Shown: positions 18,157 through 27,220 of the stretch, piece by piece
How the letters are laid out: every line of letters starts with the position of its first letter
Position numbering within the stretch: position 1 is the first letter of the stretch
NCBI RefSeq assembly: GCF_000422585.1
Contig: NZ_AUGI01000044.1
Span: 1-60,157, forward strand
Length of the DNA stretch: 60,157 nt
Origin: Hugenholtzia roseola DSM 9546
Lineage (GTDB): Bacteria > Bacteroidota > Bacteroidia > Cytophagales > Bernardetiaceae
Direction of reading: 5' to 3'
Program-made: the position numbers and the translations under genes
Notes under the pieces: generated by a model
The model's database searches: none
Told to the model about the DNA's origin: nothing
The model's input: only the letters and a program-made list of their open reading frames with translations

Positions 18157-18389
18157 GGGTTTGTGAAAAGTCGGTACGATAAAGCCCAAAGGCAGGATTT
18201 GAAATAAGGCTGCAATCTTACTAAAAAAGGGGCAAATCCTCAAATAAATTTCTTAATTTGTCTTATTTTTTTTATCAAATCCCCGATTTTGCTTTTCTCT
18301 CTTTTTAGTATGCCCAAAAAAAGCTATTTTTGCTTCGGTAGTGCCAAAATTCGCAAAAAAGTACAAACCCAAAGTATAGAAAAAAGCAA

Positions 18390-20018
18390 GTGATGATAGT
18401 TTCGGGCGACGTTTGGGCGGAAAGCCTAAGTTTTTTTTGGGAAAATATGGAAACAGACTTTCAAGTGCGAAAGGCTTGGGAGTCGCTTTTTGCTCTTTTT
18501 TTTCAATCGCAGGGCAGAAGTGAGCCTTCCCAAAAATTTTTACAAGAGGCAGACCGTCTGATACAGACCATTGGCACAAATTCTTATGCCAAAACTCTGC
18601 AAAGTTGGCTCGAAACCGTTGCGGCTGCCCCTTGGCGCGTGCTTTTTTATGAAGACAGTTATCAAATAGAGCGGTATAGGCTTTTGCTTTTGCAAAGTCA
18701 GAATGAAATTATTTTTAAAAAAGTCATCTGGACGGTGCTTTCTGTGCCTGATAGCAAAAACATATTTCAACTTTTAATAGAAATTATCCAAAAATCTTAC
18801 ACGCCTTATCAGGGTTTGGTAGCCGAAAATCCAATTTTAGGCAAAACCGCCTTACTTGTTTTGGGTAGGAAAGGGCGCAAAGGAGCAAAGTTCCTAATTG
18901 CCCTCAAAAGTTTTTCGAGGCGCAAAGATTTCCAACAGACCGTAGAAAAGGCACTTCTACAAGCTGCTGCCATAGAAAACACAAGTCCTGCCCTGCTCGA
19001 AGAAACCCTGCTGCCCACCTATAACATGAAAGAAGGTGAAAGACAAATTAGGCTCGATACTTACATTGCCGATTTGCGCCTTGAAGACGAAGGGAAAGTC
19101 CAACTCACTTGGTACAATGCACAAGGAAAGGCTCTCAAAACTGCACCCACAGCACTAAAAAAGCGTTTTCCTGCCAAAATAGAAGCCATACAAAAACTTT
19201 TCAAAACGATAGACCAAACCGCAAAGGGGCAAAAAAAATACTTAGAAAGTCTTTTTCTTACTTCGCGTCGTTTTCCTTTTTCCCATTGGAAAAGTTATTT
19301 TTTAGAACACCCGCTACGCTCTACTTTGGTTTCCAAACTTATTTGGAATATTCATTTTCAAGACGAAGAAAAAGAGCGCGTACAGACGGGTTTTTGGCTT
19401 TTTTCGCACTTTGTAGATGCTTTTCGGCAGCCGCTCGAATTGCCTTTTTCGCTTTCCGAAATAAATTTTGAGTTGGAGGATTCAACCCAAGGGGGCGCAA
19501 AAAACATAGAAATCAGTCTTTGGACACCTGCACAGGTATATGAAAATTGGGCGAAAGTTTCCCAAGAAACAAGTCCTGAAAAAATCATTGAAGACTGGCA
19601 AGATTTTTTGCAAAAAAAGCAAATCAGGCAGCCCTTCCTACAAGCCTTTCGTCCGCTTTATTTCGCCAAAGAGATAGATTGGCACTGGCTTTTTAATCAA
19701 AAGTTAAAGCAAAATCAATTAAGAGCTGTCGCCTTACAACAAGATTGGCACTACAAAATGCTGCGTCCCTATCGCAAAAATCGCCTACCGATGCGCAAAA
19801 AGTTTATTTATCAGCATCAAGGGTGTGAAAAGCGAGAAATTACGCTTGAAATTTGGCTTTATTTAATTTTCGAGCAGCAACCCACTTGGGTTGGTATCAA
19901 TCAAATCCTTATTTACGATAAAATTCAGGTTTTGTCGCCAGAAAGCCTACCTCTCTCTGTTTTTTCGGAAATGATGCGTCAGGTTTTGCTTTTGGTAAAG
20001 GTAGCCAAAGAAGAATAA
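18390..20018 (+). CDS. DUF4132 domain-containing protein
   Basis: A protein of up to 542 residues; the first Met codons at 18390 and 18393 or the ATG at 18447 (METDFQVRKAW) could be the start. The N-terminal 200 residues are helical and HEAT-like. The DUF4132 signatures follow: YIADLRLEDEGKVQLTWYNA, KALKTAPTALKKRFP, the LESLFLTSRRFPFSHWKSYF and HPLRSTLVSKLIWN segments, IRQPFLQAFRPLYF, and a C-terminal SEMMRQVLLLVKVA (usually SEVMRD). DUF4132 proteins are often larger and linked to WGR/MolR-type proteins; none is nearby. Function unknown. Confidence 0.78.
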   Translation: MMIVSGDVWAESLSFFWENMETDFQVRKAWESLFALFFQSQGRSEPSQKFLQEADRLIQTIGTNSYAKTLQSWLETVAAAPWRVLFYEDSYQIERYRLLLLQSQNEIIFKKVIWTVLSVPDSKNIFQLLIEIIQKSYTPYQGLVAENPILGKTALLVLGRKGRKGAKFLIALKSFSRRKDFQQTVEKALLQAAAIENTSPALLEETLLPTYNMKEGERQIRLDTYIADLRLEDEGKVQLTWYNAQGKALKTAPTALKKRFPAKIEAIQKLFKTIDQTAKGQKKYLESLFLTSRRFPFSHWKSYFLEHPLRSTLVSKLIWNIHFQDEEKERVQTGFWLFSHFVDAFRQPLELPFSLSEINFELEDSTQGGAKNIEISLWTPAQVYENWAKVSQETSPEKIIEDWQDFLQKKQIRQPFLQAFRPLYFAKEIDWHWLFNQKLKQNQLRAVALQQDWHYKMLRPYRKNRLPMRKKFIYQHQGCEKREITLEIWLYLIFEQQPTWVGINQILIYDKIQVLSPESLPLSVFSEMMRQVLLLVKVAKEE

Positions 20019-20040
20019 TTTTTTAAAGCTAAAAATCAGT

Positions 20041-20276
20041 AACAAACCGCAAAATCCGTATAATTCGCGTTCCCTTTCGAACACAGATAAAACGGATTTG
20101 ACGGGTTTAAGCGGATTTTGAAAGACTAAAAAAACAGTGGCAAACCGTAAAATCTGTATAATCCGCGTTCCCTTTCGAACACAGATAGAACAGATTCGAC
20201 GGGTTTAAGCGGATTTTGAAAGACTAAAAAAACAGTGGCAAACCACAAAATCTGTATAATCCGCGTACCTATCAGT
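20041..20276. repeat. Tandem repeat, 98-bp unit, about 2.4 copies
   Basis: The segment beginning CAAACCGCAAAATCCGTATA recurs at 20043, 20141 and 20239, a spacing of exactly 98 bp. Units carry a few substitutions (CCGT/CTGT, ATTC/ATCC). Each contains ACAGATAAAACGGATTTGAC and AAGCGGATTTTGAAAGAC. The 383-bp spacer around it has no gene. Confidence 0.85.
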
Positions 20277-20401
20277 GCGGCAAATCTTTGATTTGCGTTG
20301 TAAGATACTACAAAAATAGCAAAAAACCCCCTTTGAAGCTACAAAATTGTTTTTGCCACTCACTATCCTGCACAAGTAACGACGAAGTACACCTAATAAA
20401 C

Positions 20402-21274
20402 TTATAGTTCTTTACTCAATTTGCGAACTTCCTCGATGGATAGCTTCGTAAGTTCGGCGGTCATTTCGATAGAAAGCCCTTTTTTTAGGCAAGAAATTGC
20501 TAATTCACGGCGGGCTTCGAGTTTGCCCTTTTCCACGCCTTTCTCTATGCCTTTCTCTATGCCTTTTTGCAAGCCTTTTTGCAGACCTTGCAAATAAAAG
20601 TCATCTTTTTCGATGTCATATCCTATTGTTCCCATGTTTCCTAATTGATTTTGAATTATTTTTGGAAGTTTATTGCGCAGACGTGCCAACACAAGCAACT
20701 GCTTGATGTATTTACTTAACGCAGTAATATCGGTTTTTAGTTGCGAAAGGCGAAATAAAATTTTACTCACTACTTCCTCTTGCTTTTCCTTTTCGAAATC
20801 CGCTAAAACTGCCATAATGACTTCTTCGGCATTTTCAGATTCGATAAATTCTTTATAGGAATAATCTCTAAAAGATTTTAATTGAAAGCCTACAAAAACT
20901 TCCGACGGCGCAAGGATAGAACGCATATTACTGGGAGTTTCACCTAAATAATAAACGATTTGAACAATAGGCTTTTGATACTTTTTTTGTAAAATGGCAT
21001 GATACTCTTGCATACGAAGTATCATATTTGGCTCATCTCTTGCTTGAAATTCTAATTGTAGGATAAATTCTTTTTCGTCTTGGGTGGTGATAAGGACTAA
21101 AAAGTCGGCTTCTCGTTCTAAGGTAGTTTGTAACTTATCTTTTAATAAAGCATGTTTTTTGATGTGAAAGCCTAACTGCTTTTCTGAAAACTGCAAGACA
21201 TATCCTAAGATATTTTCCTTTAAAATTTTATCGTAAAGATTTTGTTCTTTTTGATTAGATTTTTCGTTTTCCAT
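20402..21274 (-). CDS. Rpn-family PD-(D/E)XK nuclease / putative transposase
   Basis: A 290-residue protein. The nuclease core is at residues 10-140: ADFLVLITTQDEKEFILQLEFQ carries the acidic and E-x-Q residues of the PD-(D/E)XK fold, followed by DEPNMILRMQEYHAILQKKYQKPIVQIVYYLG. The C-terminus has a short repeat of EKG and QKG units (GLQKGIEKGIEKGVEKGK) and a final SIEMTAELTKLSIEEVRKLSKE segment, both typical of Rpn proteins, some of which promote RecA-independent recombination in E. coli. These genes are often multicopy. A 98-bp tandem repeat adjoins its 3' side. Confidence 0.85.
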   Translation of the reverse strand: MENEKSNQKEQNLYDKILKENILGYVLQFSEKQLGFHIKKHALLKDKLQTTLEREADFLVLITTQDEKEFILQLEFQARDEPNMILRMQEYHAILQKKYQKPIVQIVYYLGETPSNMRSILAPSEVFVGFQLKSFRDYSYKEFIESENAEEVIMAVLADFEKEKQEEVVSKILFRLSQLKTDITALSKYIKQLLVLARLRNKLPKIIQNQLGNMGTIGYDIEKDDFYLQGLQKGLQKGIEKGIEKGVEKGKLEARRELAISCLKKGLSIEMTAELTKLSIEEVRKLSKEL

Positions 21275-21412
21275 AAAAGATTTTATGCGCTAATTAGACT
21301 GTGAAGACACGATTTTTTTAGAGATTATCAAATTTTTTATGCTTTTTGTAGCCGAAATTTGAGATTTGCAAAATTGATTAGGCTTAGTCTAATAGGCATT
21401 TTCCTATAAACC

Positions 21413-21784
21413 CTACATTTCCAAATCTTTTCTTTGATAGGTAGGTCTTTCTCTTGCTTGCAGAAGGGCGATAATCTCTTGATTTTGAAGGCGTTGTGCC
21501 TCCTCCAAAGGCGTGGTAGGCAGGCAGTCGCCCCAGTTGCCGACAGTTTTTTTTGCCCCATGTTTGAGCAAAATACGCACGCCCAAGACCTGCTGACGGT
21601 ACACACATTCGAGCAAAAAGCCCCAATATTCGCCCCAAGTATCGGTATAGACCGATTTTTCGTTGATAAGGCTGCTATCCTGCTCCAAAAGGGAATCGAG
21701 CCTATCCCAATCCTGTGCCTCGATGGTTTGGCGCAGGATTTGGGCTTTCTCTCTTTTAGACTGTAAATCGTTTTGATTTTCCAT
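21413..21784 (-). CDS. Small ankyrin-repeat-like protein
   Basis: A 123-residue protein from the ATG at 21784 (MENQNDLQSKREKAQIL). It contains about two ankyrin-like units: QTIEAQDWDRLDSLLEQDSSLINEKS, and LLECVYRQQVLGVRILLKHGAKKTVGNWGDCLPTTPLEEAQRLQNQEIIALLQ. Probably a protein-binding module; no partner is indicated. The frame open to 21895 was not used because the added residues are not repeat-like. It lies 40 bp downstream of the ACMSD-like gene on the same strand. Confidence 0.65.
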   Translation of the reverse strand: MENQNDLQSKREKAQILRQTIEAQDWDRLDSLLEQDSSLINEKSVYTDTWGEYWGFLLECVYRQQVLGVRILLKHGAKKTVGNWGDCLPTTPLEEAQRLQNQEIIALLQARERPTYQRKDLEM

Positions 21785-21824
21785 ATTTAAAAGCGATAAG
21801 AATTTCTCAAAAAATATTTTTTTC

Positions 21825-22865
21825 CTAAAAATCCCAAGACTGAACAAAGGCAAAATCCGACTTTTTAAGCCCCAACCATTCGAGGGCAGAGCCACTCAAA
21901 AGCTGTTCTTTGAGGTCGTCGGAATAGGGAAGGCTGTGTATAATTTTGCCCGGTTCGAGTTCGCCCAAAGGGAAAGGGTAATCCGTTCCTAAGGCAATGC
22001 GATTAGCCCCTACCAAATCTACCAAATAAGTTAGCATTTCGGGGCTATGCACCAAAGAATCGAAATAAAATTTGCCCAAATAGTGTTTGGGTGCAATGGG
22101 GTTATCGATGGCACAAAGGTCGGGGCGCACCTCGAAGCCATGCTGAATCCTGCCAATGGTAGCAGGAAACGAACCGCCGCCATGGGCAAAGGCAACGCGC
22201 AAATTCGGCAACCTTTCGAAAATACCTCCAAAAATCATCGAGCAAATTGCCAAACTTGTTTCGGCAGGCATGCCCACCAACCAAGGAAGCCAATATTTTT
22301 TCATCTTCTCTGCCCCCATCATATCCCAAGGGTGAACAAAGACAGCCGCGCCTAATTTTTCTGCTGCCTCAAAGATAGGGAACAGTTCGGGCGCGTCTAA
22401 ATTCCAATCATTGACGTGTGAGCCTATTTGCACCCCTGCCAAACCCAACTCTTTCACACAACGCTCCAATTCGCGAATCGCCAAATCGGGGGCTTGCATC
22501 GGAATTGTACCCAAACCGACGAACCTATCAGGGTACTCTCTGACGATTTGTGCAATGTGGTCATTTAAAAATTCAGAAACAGCTAAGGCATCTAAGGGTT
22601 TTGCCCAATAACTAAACATGACAGGAACGGTAGAAAGCACCTGCACATCTACTCGATGGTGATTGCACTCTTTGATGCGCGTCTGTGGCGACCAGCAATT
22701 ATCCTGCACTTCTCTAAAAAATCGGTCATCTATCATCATACGCGCACAACAAGGCTTATGATGGTCTAAACGAATAAAACCGCCATATCCGAATTTTTTA
22801 GCAAAATTGGGGATATGTTCGGGCAAAATATGCGTGTGAATGTCTATTGTAAAAAGGCGTTGCAT
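21825..22865 (-). CDS. ACMSD-family amidohydrolase (2-amino-3-carboxymuconate-6-semialdehyde decarboxylase-like)
   Basis: A 346-residue TIM-barrel metal enzyme from the ATG at 22865 (MQRLFTIDIHTHILPEHIPN). Zinc ligands are visible: the HTH motif (His10, His12), a His in AAVFVHPWD, a His in AFAHGGGSFP and the metal Asp in LGTDYPFPLG. The segment LDHHKPCCARMMIDDRFFREV is characteristic of ACMSD, which decarboxylates an intermediate of kynurenine (tryptophan) breakdown, diverting flux away from quinolinate. No other kynurenine pathway genes lie in the window, so a related decarboxylase role remains possible. Confidence 0.85.
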   Translation of the reverse strand: MQRLFTIDIHTHILPEHIPNFAKKFGYGGFIRLDHHKPCCARMMIDDRFFREVQDNCWSPQTRIKECNHHRVDVQVLSTVPVMFSYWAKPLDALAVSEFLNDHIAQIVREYPDRFVGLGTIPMQAPDLAIRELERCVKELGLAGVQIGSHVNDWNLDAPELFPIFEAAEKLGAAVFVHPWDMMGAEKMKKYWLPWLVGMPAETSLAICSMIFGGIFERLPNLRVAFAHGGGSFPATIGRIQHGFEVRPDLCAIDNPIAPKHYLGKFYFDSLVHSPEMLTYLVDLVGANRIALGTDYPFPLGELEPGKIIHSLPYSDDLKEQLLSGSALEWLGLKKSDFAFVQSWDF

Positions 22866-23070
22866 GCGAAGAAAGCCAAAAAAGGCTGTGAGTGGAATTG
22901 GGTGAGGGAATGAAAAGCCCTTTTGAGCAGGGCTTTTGCACAAAGATAGCCTTTTTTCGCAATTTGTTCAAAAAGAATAACCGTCTGCCAAAGGAAAATA
23001 GCAAAGTGGGAATCCCTTTGGGGTTGTTTTCTTGGTTCTGAAACGGCGACTTTTGCCCGCAGAATTGCTA

Positions 23071-23110
23071 ATTTTGTCGTACTTTGTCGTACTTTGCTAT
23101 ACTTTGTTAT
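23071..23110. repeat. 10-bp tandem repeat, four copies
   Basis: Four successive 10-mers, ATTTTGTCGT, ACTTTGTCGT, ACTTTGCTAT and ACTTTGTTAT, upstream of the START-like gene. Each ends one turn of DNA after the last and contains a TTTG core like the promoter -7 box. Confidence 0.8.
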
Positions 23111-23148
23111 ATCTTACCGACCGCCTACTCGCTCACGCGCTTCTTTCT

Positions 23149-23685
23149 ATGCACCAAATCAAACTCACCACCCAATTTGCCGCCCCCTTAGAACGATGCT
23201 TCGAAATGGCACGCCACCTTTTTGCCTACCAACAGGCAGCAACTTGTATCGGGGGGGCAGCAGGGCATAGTGCCGCAGACCGCAACCTTTTTAGCGCAGA
23301 AGGCGAAACTTGGTGGCACACACTGCCGCCTATTGGCTTTTCAAAACCTACCCTTATCTGGACACTAACCGAATACGACGCACCCAACGCCCTTGTCTTT
23401 CAGACCAAAGCCTTTTCCTTAGCATTGCAATATCAACAAATTTTTGAATGGATAGATGTACGAAAAACGGAAGTGAGTGAAATTTTTTCACTCCAAAAAA
23501 CGCCGCTTTGCACCCAAAACACTTGGAAAAAACAAATAGAAGCCTTTTTAAGGGAAAGGCAACTGGCTTTAAAACAAGCCGTAGAGTCTGACCAATGGGA
23601 AAAAATTTTGCAGCAAAGTCCTGATTATGAGCCATTTTTTAAAACAGCCTTTGAAGAAAATAGACAAGAAGAGGAAGAAGAATAA
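23149..23685 (+). CDS. SRPBCC/START-like protein
   Basis: A 178-residue protein from the ATG at 23149 (MHQIKLTTQFAAPLERCFEMARHL). The N-terminal 110 residues fit a START/SRPBCC fold (an initial strand, PLERCFEMARHLF, then the beta strands ETWWHTLPPIGFSKPTLIWTLTEYDAPNALVFQTKAF), which usually binds a hydrophobic ligand. The C-terminal 60 residues are charged and helical and end in an acidic run (RQEEEEE). The upstream frame to 23032 covers the 10-bp repeats and is unlikely to be translated. Function unknown. Confidence 0.6.
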   Translation: MHQIKLTTQFAAPLERCFEMARHLFAYQQAATCIGGAAGHSAADRNLFSAEGETWWHTLPPIGFSKPTLIWTLTEYDAPNALVFQTKAFSLALQYQQIFEWIDVRKTEVSEIFSLQKTPLCTQNTWKKQIEAFLRERQLALKQAVESDQWEKILQQSPDYEPFFKTAFEENRQEEEEE

Positions 23686-23725
23686 AAAAGTATTATTTTA
23701 ACACAAAAAAACACACATAAAAAAA

Positions 23726-23757
23726 CACAGAATAGAGTTGGCAAACCCTATTCTGCG
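23726..23757. terminator. Bidirectional hairpin terminator
   Basis: CAGAATAG (23728-23735) pairs with CTATTCTG (23748-23755) between the convergent genes ending at 23685 and 23795, with A-tract and T-tract flanks. Confidence 0.65.
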
Positions 23758-23794
23758 TCATTTTTACAACACTGCCTTGTGGCAAAAAAACTGC

Positions 23795-25900
23795 CTATTG
23801 TTCGGTTTCCTTCAAAATATTCACCGATTCGAAAAGGTGAATGTCCTTTTTTAGCTCTTTCTGAAACTGCTCTATACGCGCGGTAGCAACCGAATCAGGG
23901 GTTTCGGGTTTCATCTCTAAAAAGGGTAGGATTTGCCAATCGGTAAATTCTTTGCGGCTCTGCTCCAAACGCTTAGATTCTTCTTTGAGCGTTTTTTGTT
24001 TTTGGCGATAAGCCTCTAATTGAAGCGGATATAACGTTTCGTCCATGCGTTTTTTCAAACGCTCGGCACTCTGATTAAGCAAATTGAAGGCTTCGCTGCC
24101 CTCGATGCGGCTCTTGGAATGTTCGCGAATGGTACTCAAATTAGGCGAATTGTCCCAATTCTTGTAGGTGGCGCGTTTGATTTCGTCCCATTCCATCGCA
24201 TATTTATCTTCTTTTTCGCCCAAATTCGCGTAACTATACAAATCAGGCAGAACGATGTCGGGGATTACGCCGCGAAGTTGGGTAGTGCCGCCATTGATGC
24301 GATAGAATTTTTGGGTCGTGAGTTTGATAGCTCCCAAAGGCTTAATGGCATCATAACTGCTGGGCAGAAAGGCATCTAAATCATAAAACTGCTGTACTGT
24401 GCCTTTGCCAAAAGTGGCATTGCTGCCCACTACCACGCCTCTGCCATAGTCTTGGATAGCGGCAGCGAAAATTTCGGAAGCGGAAGCACTAAATTCATTC
24501 ACCATCACAACCAAAGCACCGTCATAGATGACCTGTCTGTCTTTGTCTTCTAAGACCTGCGGAGCGCGTCCCTTCGATTTAACCTGCACAACGGGACCTG
24601 TTTCTATAAAAAGCCCCACCATATTGACCACTTCGTAAAGCGAACCGCCACCATTATTGCGCAGGTCTAAGATAATGCCTTCTACATTCTGCGCCTTCAA
24701 ACGCAAGACCTCTTTTCTCACATCTTCGGCACAACTGCGGGCATCTTGCTGCTCGCCCATATTAGAATAAAAGCTGGGCAATTTGATGTAGCCAATTTTA
24801 TGAGATTCGCCTTTGCTTTCCAAAATGGCAGACTTGGCATACGTTTCCTCCAATACCACCACGTCGCGAATAATGGGAATGACCAAGATACTGCCATCTA
24901 CTTTTTTAACGGTTAGGCGCACCTCTGTTCCTTTTTTACCGCGAATAAGCTGTACGGCTTCATCTAAGCGCATGCCTACAATATCTACGGGTTCGTCTGC
25001 CCCTTGTGCCACTTTGAGGATAATGTCGTTTTCTTTGAGTTGCCCTTGTTTCCAAGAAGGGCTACCCACGACGATATTTGTAACCCTGATGTAGCCTTCA
25101 CGCTCTTGCAGGGTAGCACCAATTCCTTCCAACTTTCCGCTGAAAGTGATGTCGAAATCGGCTTTGTCTTTGGGTGGAAAATACTGTGTATGGGGGTCAT
25201 AGACATTCAAAAGGCTATTGATATAGACCGATTGCCACTCCTCTTTTTTCACCTTGCGAAGTCTATCAAAATAATCTTTTTGGCTTTTCAAAACCTTTTC
25301 ACGTGCTTCCTTTTCTAAGGTAGCCAAATCTTTTTTCTCTTCTTTGAAGGTGCTATCTTCCTGCACTGCCAACATTTCGTCTAAGCGCATCAAGGTCTGA
25401 TACTTCAAGTTTTTGCGCCAACGCTCACGCCATTCCTTTTCATTGGCTACATATTCGAGCTTTTCGCCATCAAATTCTACCTCTTCGTTCTTTTCAAAAT
25501 CAAAGGGTTTTTCAAGTAGGACGAGGCTCATTTTTTCTGCCTCATCGATGCGTTTGACAAAGAGTGTGTAGGCTTGCTCGAAAAAGTCGTAGTTGCCTTC
25601 TTGCACCTGCTCATCGATTTGTTTCTTGTGCTTGACCAGCGTCTTGATGTCGCTTTTCCAAAGGAATCGTTTTCCGTTGTCTAAATTATCTAAAAACAAC
25701 TGATAGGCATTTTCGGAAAAAGCGTCATCTATGGCTTTTGGCTGATAGTGTTGGTAAGAAAGAGCCTGCCAAATGAGTTGTAATAGCACTTTATCTTTTT
25801 CAGGTTCGCCCTCGTTTTTGAAGGGGCTGCCAAAATATGCCCCTACCCCCAAAAGTATAAATAAAAAGGGTAGGCTGCTCCAATATATGTTTTTTTTCAT
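23795..25900 (-). CDS. Tail-specific (carboxy-terminal processing) protease, S41 family
   Basis: A 701-residue protein from the ATG at 25900 (MKKNIYWSSLPFLFILLGVG, a signal peptide or membrane anchor). An N-terminal helical region is followed by a PDZ domain (ATLQEREGYIRVTNIV, near residues 245-330) and the S41 core with GIILDLRNNGGGSL, the catalytic Ser in EFSASASEIFAA and the Lys in NATFGKGTVQQF. A C-terminal DUF3340-like tail follows. This matches Prc/Tsp of E. coli, a periplasmic protease that recognises unstructured C-termini. A possible promoter is TACCTTTG on the minus strand at 26035-26028. Confidence 0.95.
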   Translation of the reverse strand: MKKNIYWSSLPFLFILLGVGAYFGSPFKNEGEPEKDKVLLQLIWQALSYQHYQPKAIDDAFSENAYQLFLDNLDNGKRFLWKSDIKTLVKHKKQIDEQVQEGNYDFFEQAYTLFVKRIDEAEKMSLVLLEKPFDFEKNEEVEFDGEKLEYVANEKEWRERWRKNLKYQTLMRLDEMLAVQEDSTFKEEKKDLATLEKEAREKVLKSQKDYFDRLRKVKKEEWQSVYINSLLNVYDPHTQYFPPKDKADFDITFSGKLEGIGATLQEREGYIRVTNIVVGSPSWKQGQLKENDIILKVAQGADEPVDIVGMRLDEAVQLIRGKKGTEVRLTVKKVDGSILVIPIIRDVVVLEETYAKSAILESKGESHKIGYIKLPSFYSNMGEQQDARSCAEDVRKEVLRLKAQNVEGIILDLRNNGGGSLYEVVNMVGLFIETGPVVQVKSKGRAPQVLEDKDRQVIYDGALVVMVNEFSASASEIFAAAIQDYGRGVVVGSNATFGKGTVQQFYDLDAFLPSSYDAIKPLGAIKLTTQKFYRINGGTTQLRGVIPDIVLPDLYSYANLGEKEDKYAMEWDEIKRATYKNWDNSPNLSTIREHSKSRIEGSEAFNLLNQSAERLKKRMDETLYPLQLEAYRQKQKTLKEESKRLEQSRKEFTDWQILPFLEMKPETPDSVATARIEQFQKELKKDIHLFESVNILKETEQ

Positions 25901-26351
25901 CTTTTCAAATAAGAAAATGAGAAGTTTCAAGTAAGTAGGATATTGAGGTGAGGCAAAATAGAAAAGTAAGCAAAAGCGGATAAGTAAGAAAACTGCCCAA
26001 AGAAAGGTAGCGAAAGAGGTATGGATACAAAGGTATTGATAAAGACGGCAAAAGCAGGACAACCGCCAAAGGCGCAGCCTAAAAAGGGAGTTTGTCGCGC
26101 CTTTCTTCTTTCAAGATTGCCTTATTTGCACCAAAATTAGTAGGCAGAAAGGCTGCCGAAATTACAGTAAGATTCGCTTTTTTCCAAATCTAAGATAGAA
26201 AAAGGCAGGAAAAGTGTTTTTTTTAAAACTTTTTAATATACCTACCCCAAAAAGATTTGAAAGATTTGGCGGCTTGCTCAAAATTTGCCCCTTTTGATTT
26301 GATACCAAAACCGCTTGGGAATGTGTTTTGTTTCAAAGCTGCCTTATCAGG
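25901..26351. other. Intergenic region upstream of the tail-specific protease gene
   Basis: 451 bp; besides the TACCTTTG candidate promoter at 26028-26035 (minus strand, with a CAA 24 bp beyond at 26060), nothing recognisable. Confidence 0.4.
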
Positions 26352-27065
26352 CTAAGAAAGACGCTTGCGTTTGAGTGCGGGGCGGACTTTTTTCTTCTTT
26401 GTGGGAGCTTTTTCGGGTACAAAAATCGTATAAGAATTTTCCAAATTAGCATCACTATAATTGCCTACTTGAAAAAGGCTCATCTCTTTAATGGTATCTA
26501 TATCTAAGTCGAGCTTTTCGCTTTTGCTGCCCAAAATGCGTTTCATATCGTTGAAAAGTGTAGCATCTTCTACTTGGTCTTTGTTCCAAGTGGTGTAGAG
26601 CTGTCGCATCAATTTGCCGATATAGGCGTAGGCGGCTAATCTATCGCTTCGGTCGGGCAGGGCAATCGCGTCTATCAACAGATTTTCCACATTCCTACCA
26701 TAATGGCGAAAGCGAAATTCGGTCTTTTGATAGCCCAAGTGTTTGGGTTTTTGGTGCAAAGTATCAGGCGAAGGAGGTGGAAAGGGACTATCTATGTCTA
26801 AATCGAAACCTGCCATAAGATAAAGGTGGTCCCAGATGCGTTGTTCGTTGTCATTGACCTCTTTGAGGGTGGGATTGACTTCTTTTAACACGTTGATAAG
26901 TGCGTATGCCGCCTGTGTGCGTTCCTGACGGTCTGGCAGCGTTTTGAGATGCTCGACCATATTTTGCACATTTCGCCCATATTCTTTGAGCAAAAGAGCA
27001 GGTTTTAGGGTATGATAGCCCCAAGGCGTGTCGGATTTGTGGTCTGAATTTTTAGGAAATGCCAT
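26352..27065 (-). CDS. DUF4290 domain-containing protein
   Basis: A 237-residue protein from the ATG at 27065 (MAFPKNSDHKSDTPWGYHT). It has the DUF4290 pattern: LLKEYGRNVQNMVEHLKTLPDRQERTQAAYALINVLKEVNP, RIWDHLYLMAGFDLDIDSPFPPP, RFRHYGRNVENLLIDAIALPDRSDR and TTWNKDQVEDATLFNDM. The family is restricted to Bacteroidota and is usually a single conserved copy. The basic C-terminus (KKKKVRPALKRKRLS) suggests nucleic-acid contact, though this is only inference. Function unknown. Confidence 0.9.
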   Translation of the reverse strand: MAFPKNSDHKSDTPWGYHTLKPALLLKEYGRNVQNMVEHLKTLPDRQERTQAAYALINVLKEVNPTLKEVNDNEQRIWDHLYLMAGFDLDIDSPFPPPSPDTLHQKPKHLGYQKTEFRFRHYGRNVENLLIDAIALPDRSDRLAAYAYIGKLMRQLYTTWNKDQVEDATLFNDMKRILGSKSEKLDLDIDTIKEMSLFQVGNYSDANLENSYTIFVPEKAPTKKKKVRPALKRKRLS

Positions 27066-27220
27066 TCTTGATGAAAGATGTAGGGTAAAGACAGGGTAAA
27101 GATAAATGAATTGTGCCAAAGAAAAGAATAAAAAAGCCCTTTCCTGCATTTTGTTTGGATAAAGTTCTTATTTTTACAAAATCTATGCCTTAGCCTCGCT
27201 TATCTTACGTTTGTCGCCTT

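Noticed and set aside
20041-20276. CRISPR array
   Set aside because: The repeats are tandem with a 98-bp unit and no unique spacers; there are no cas genes in the window.
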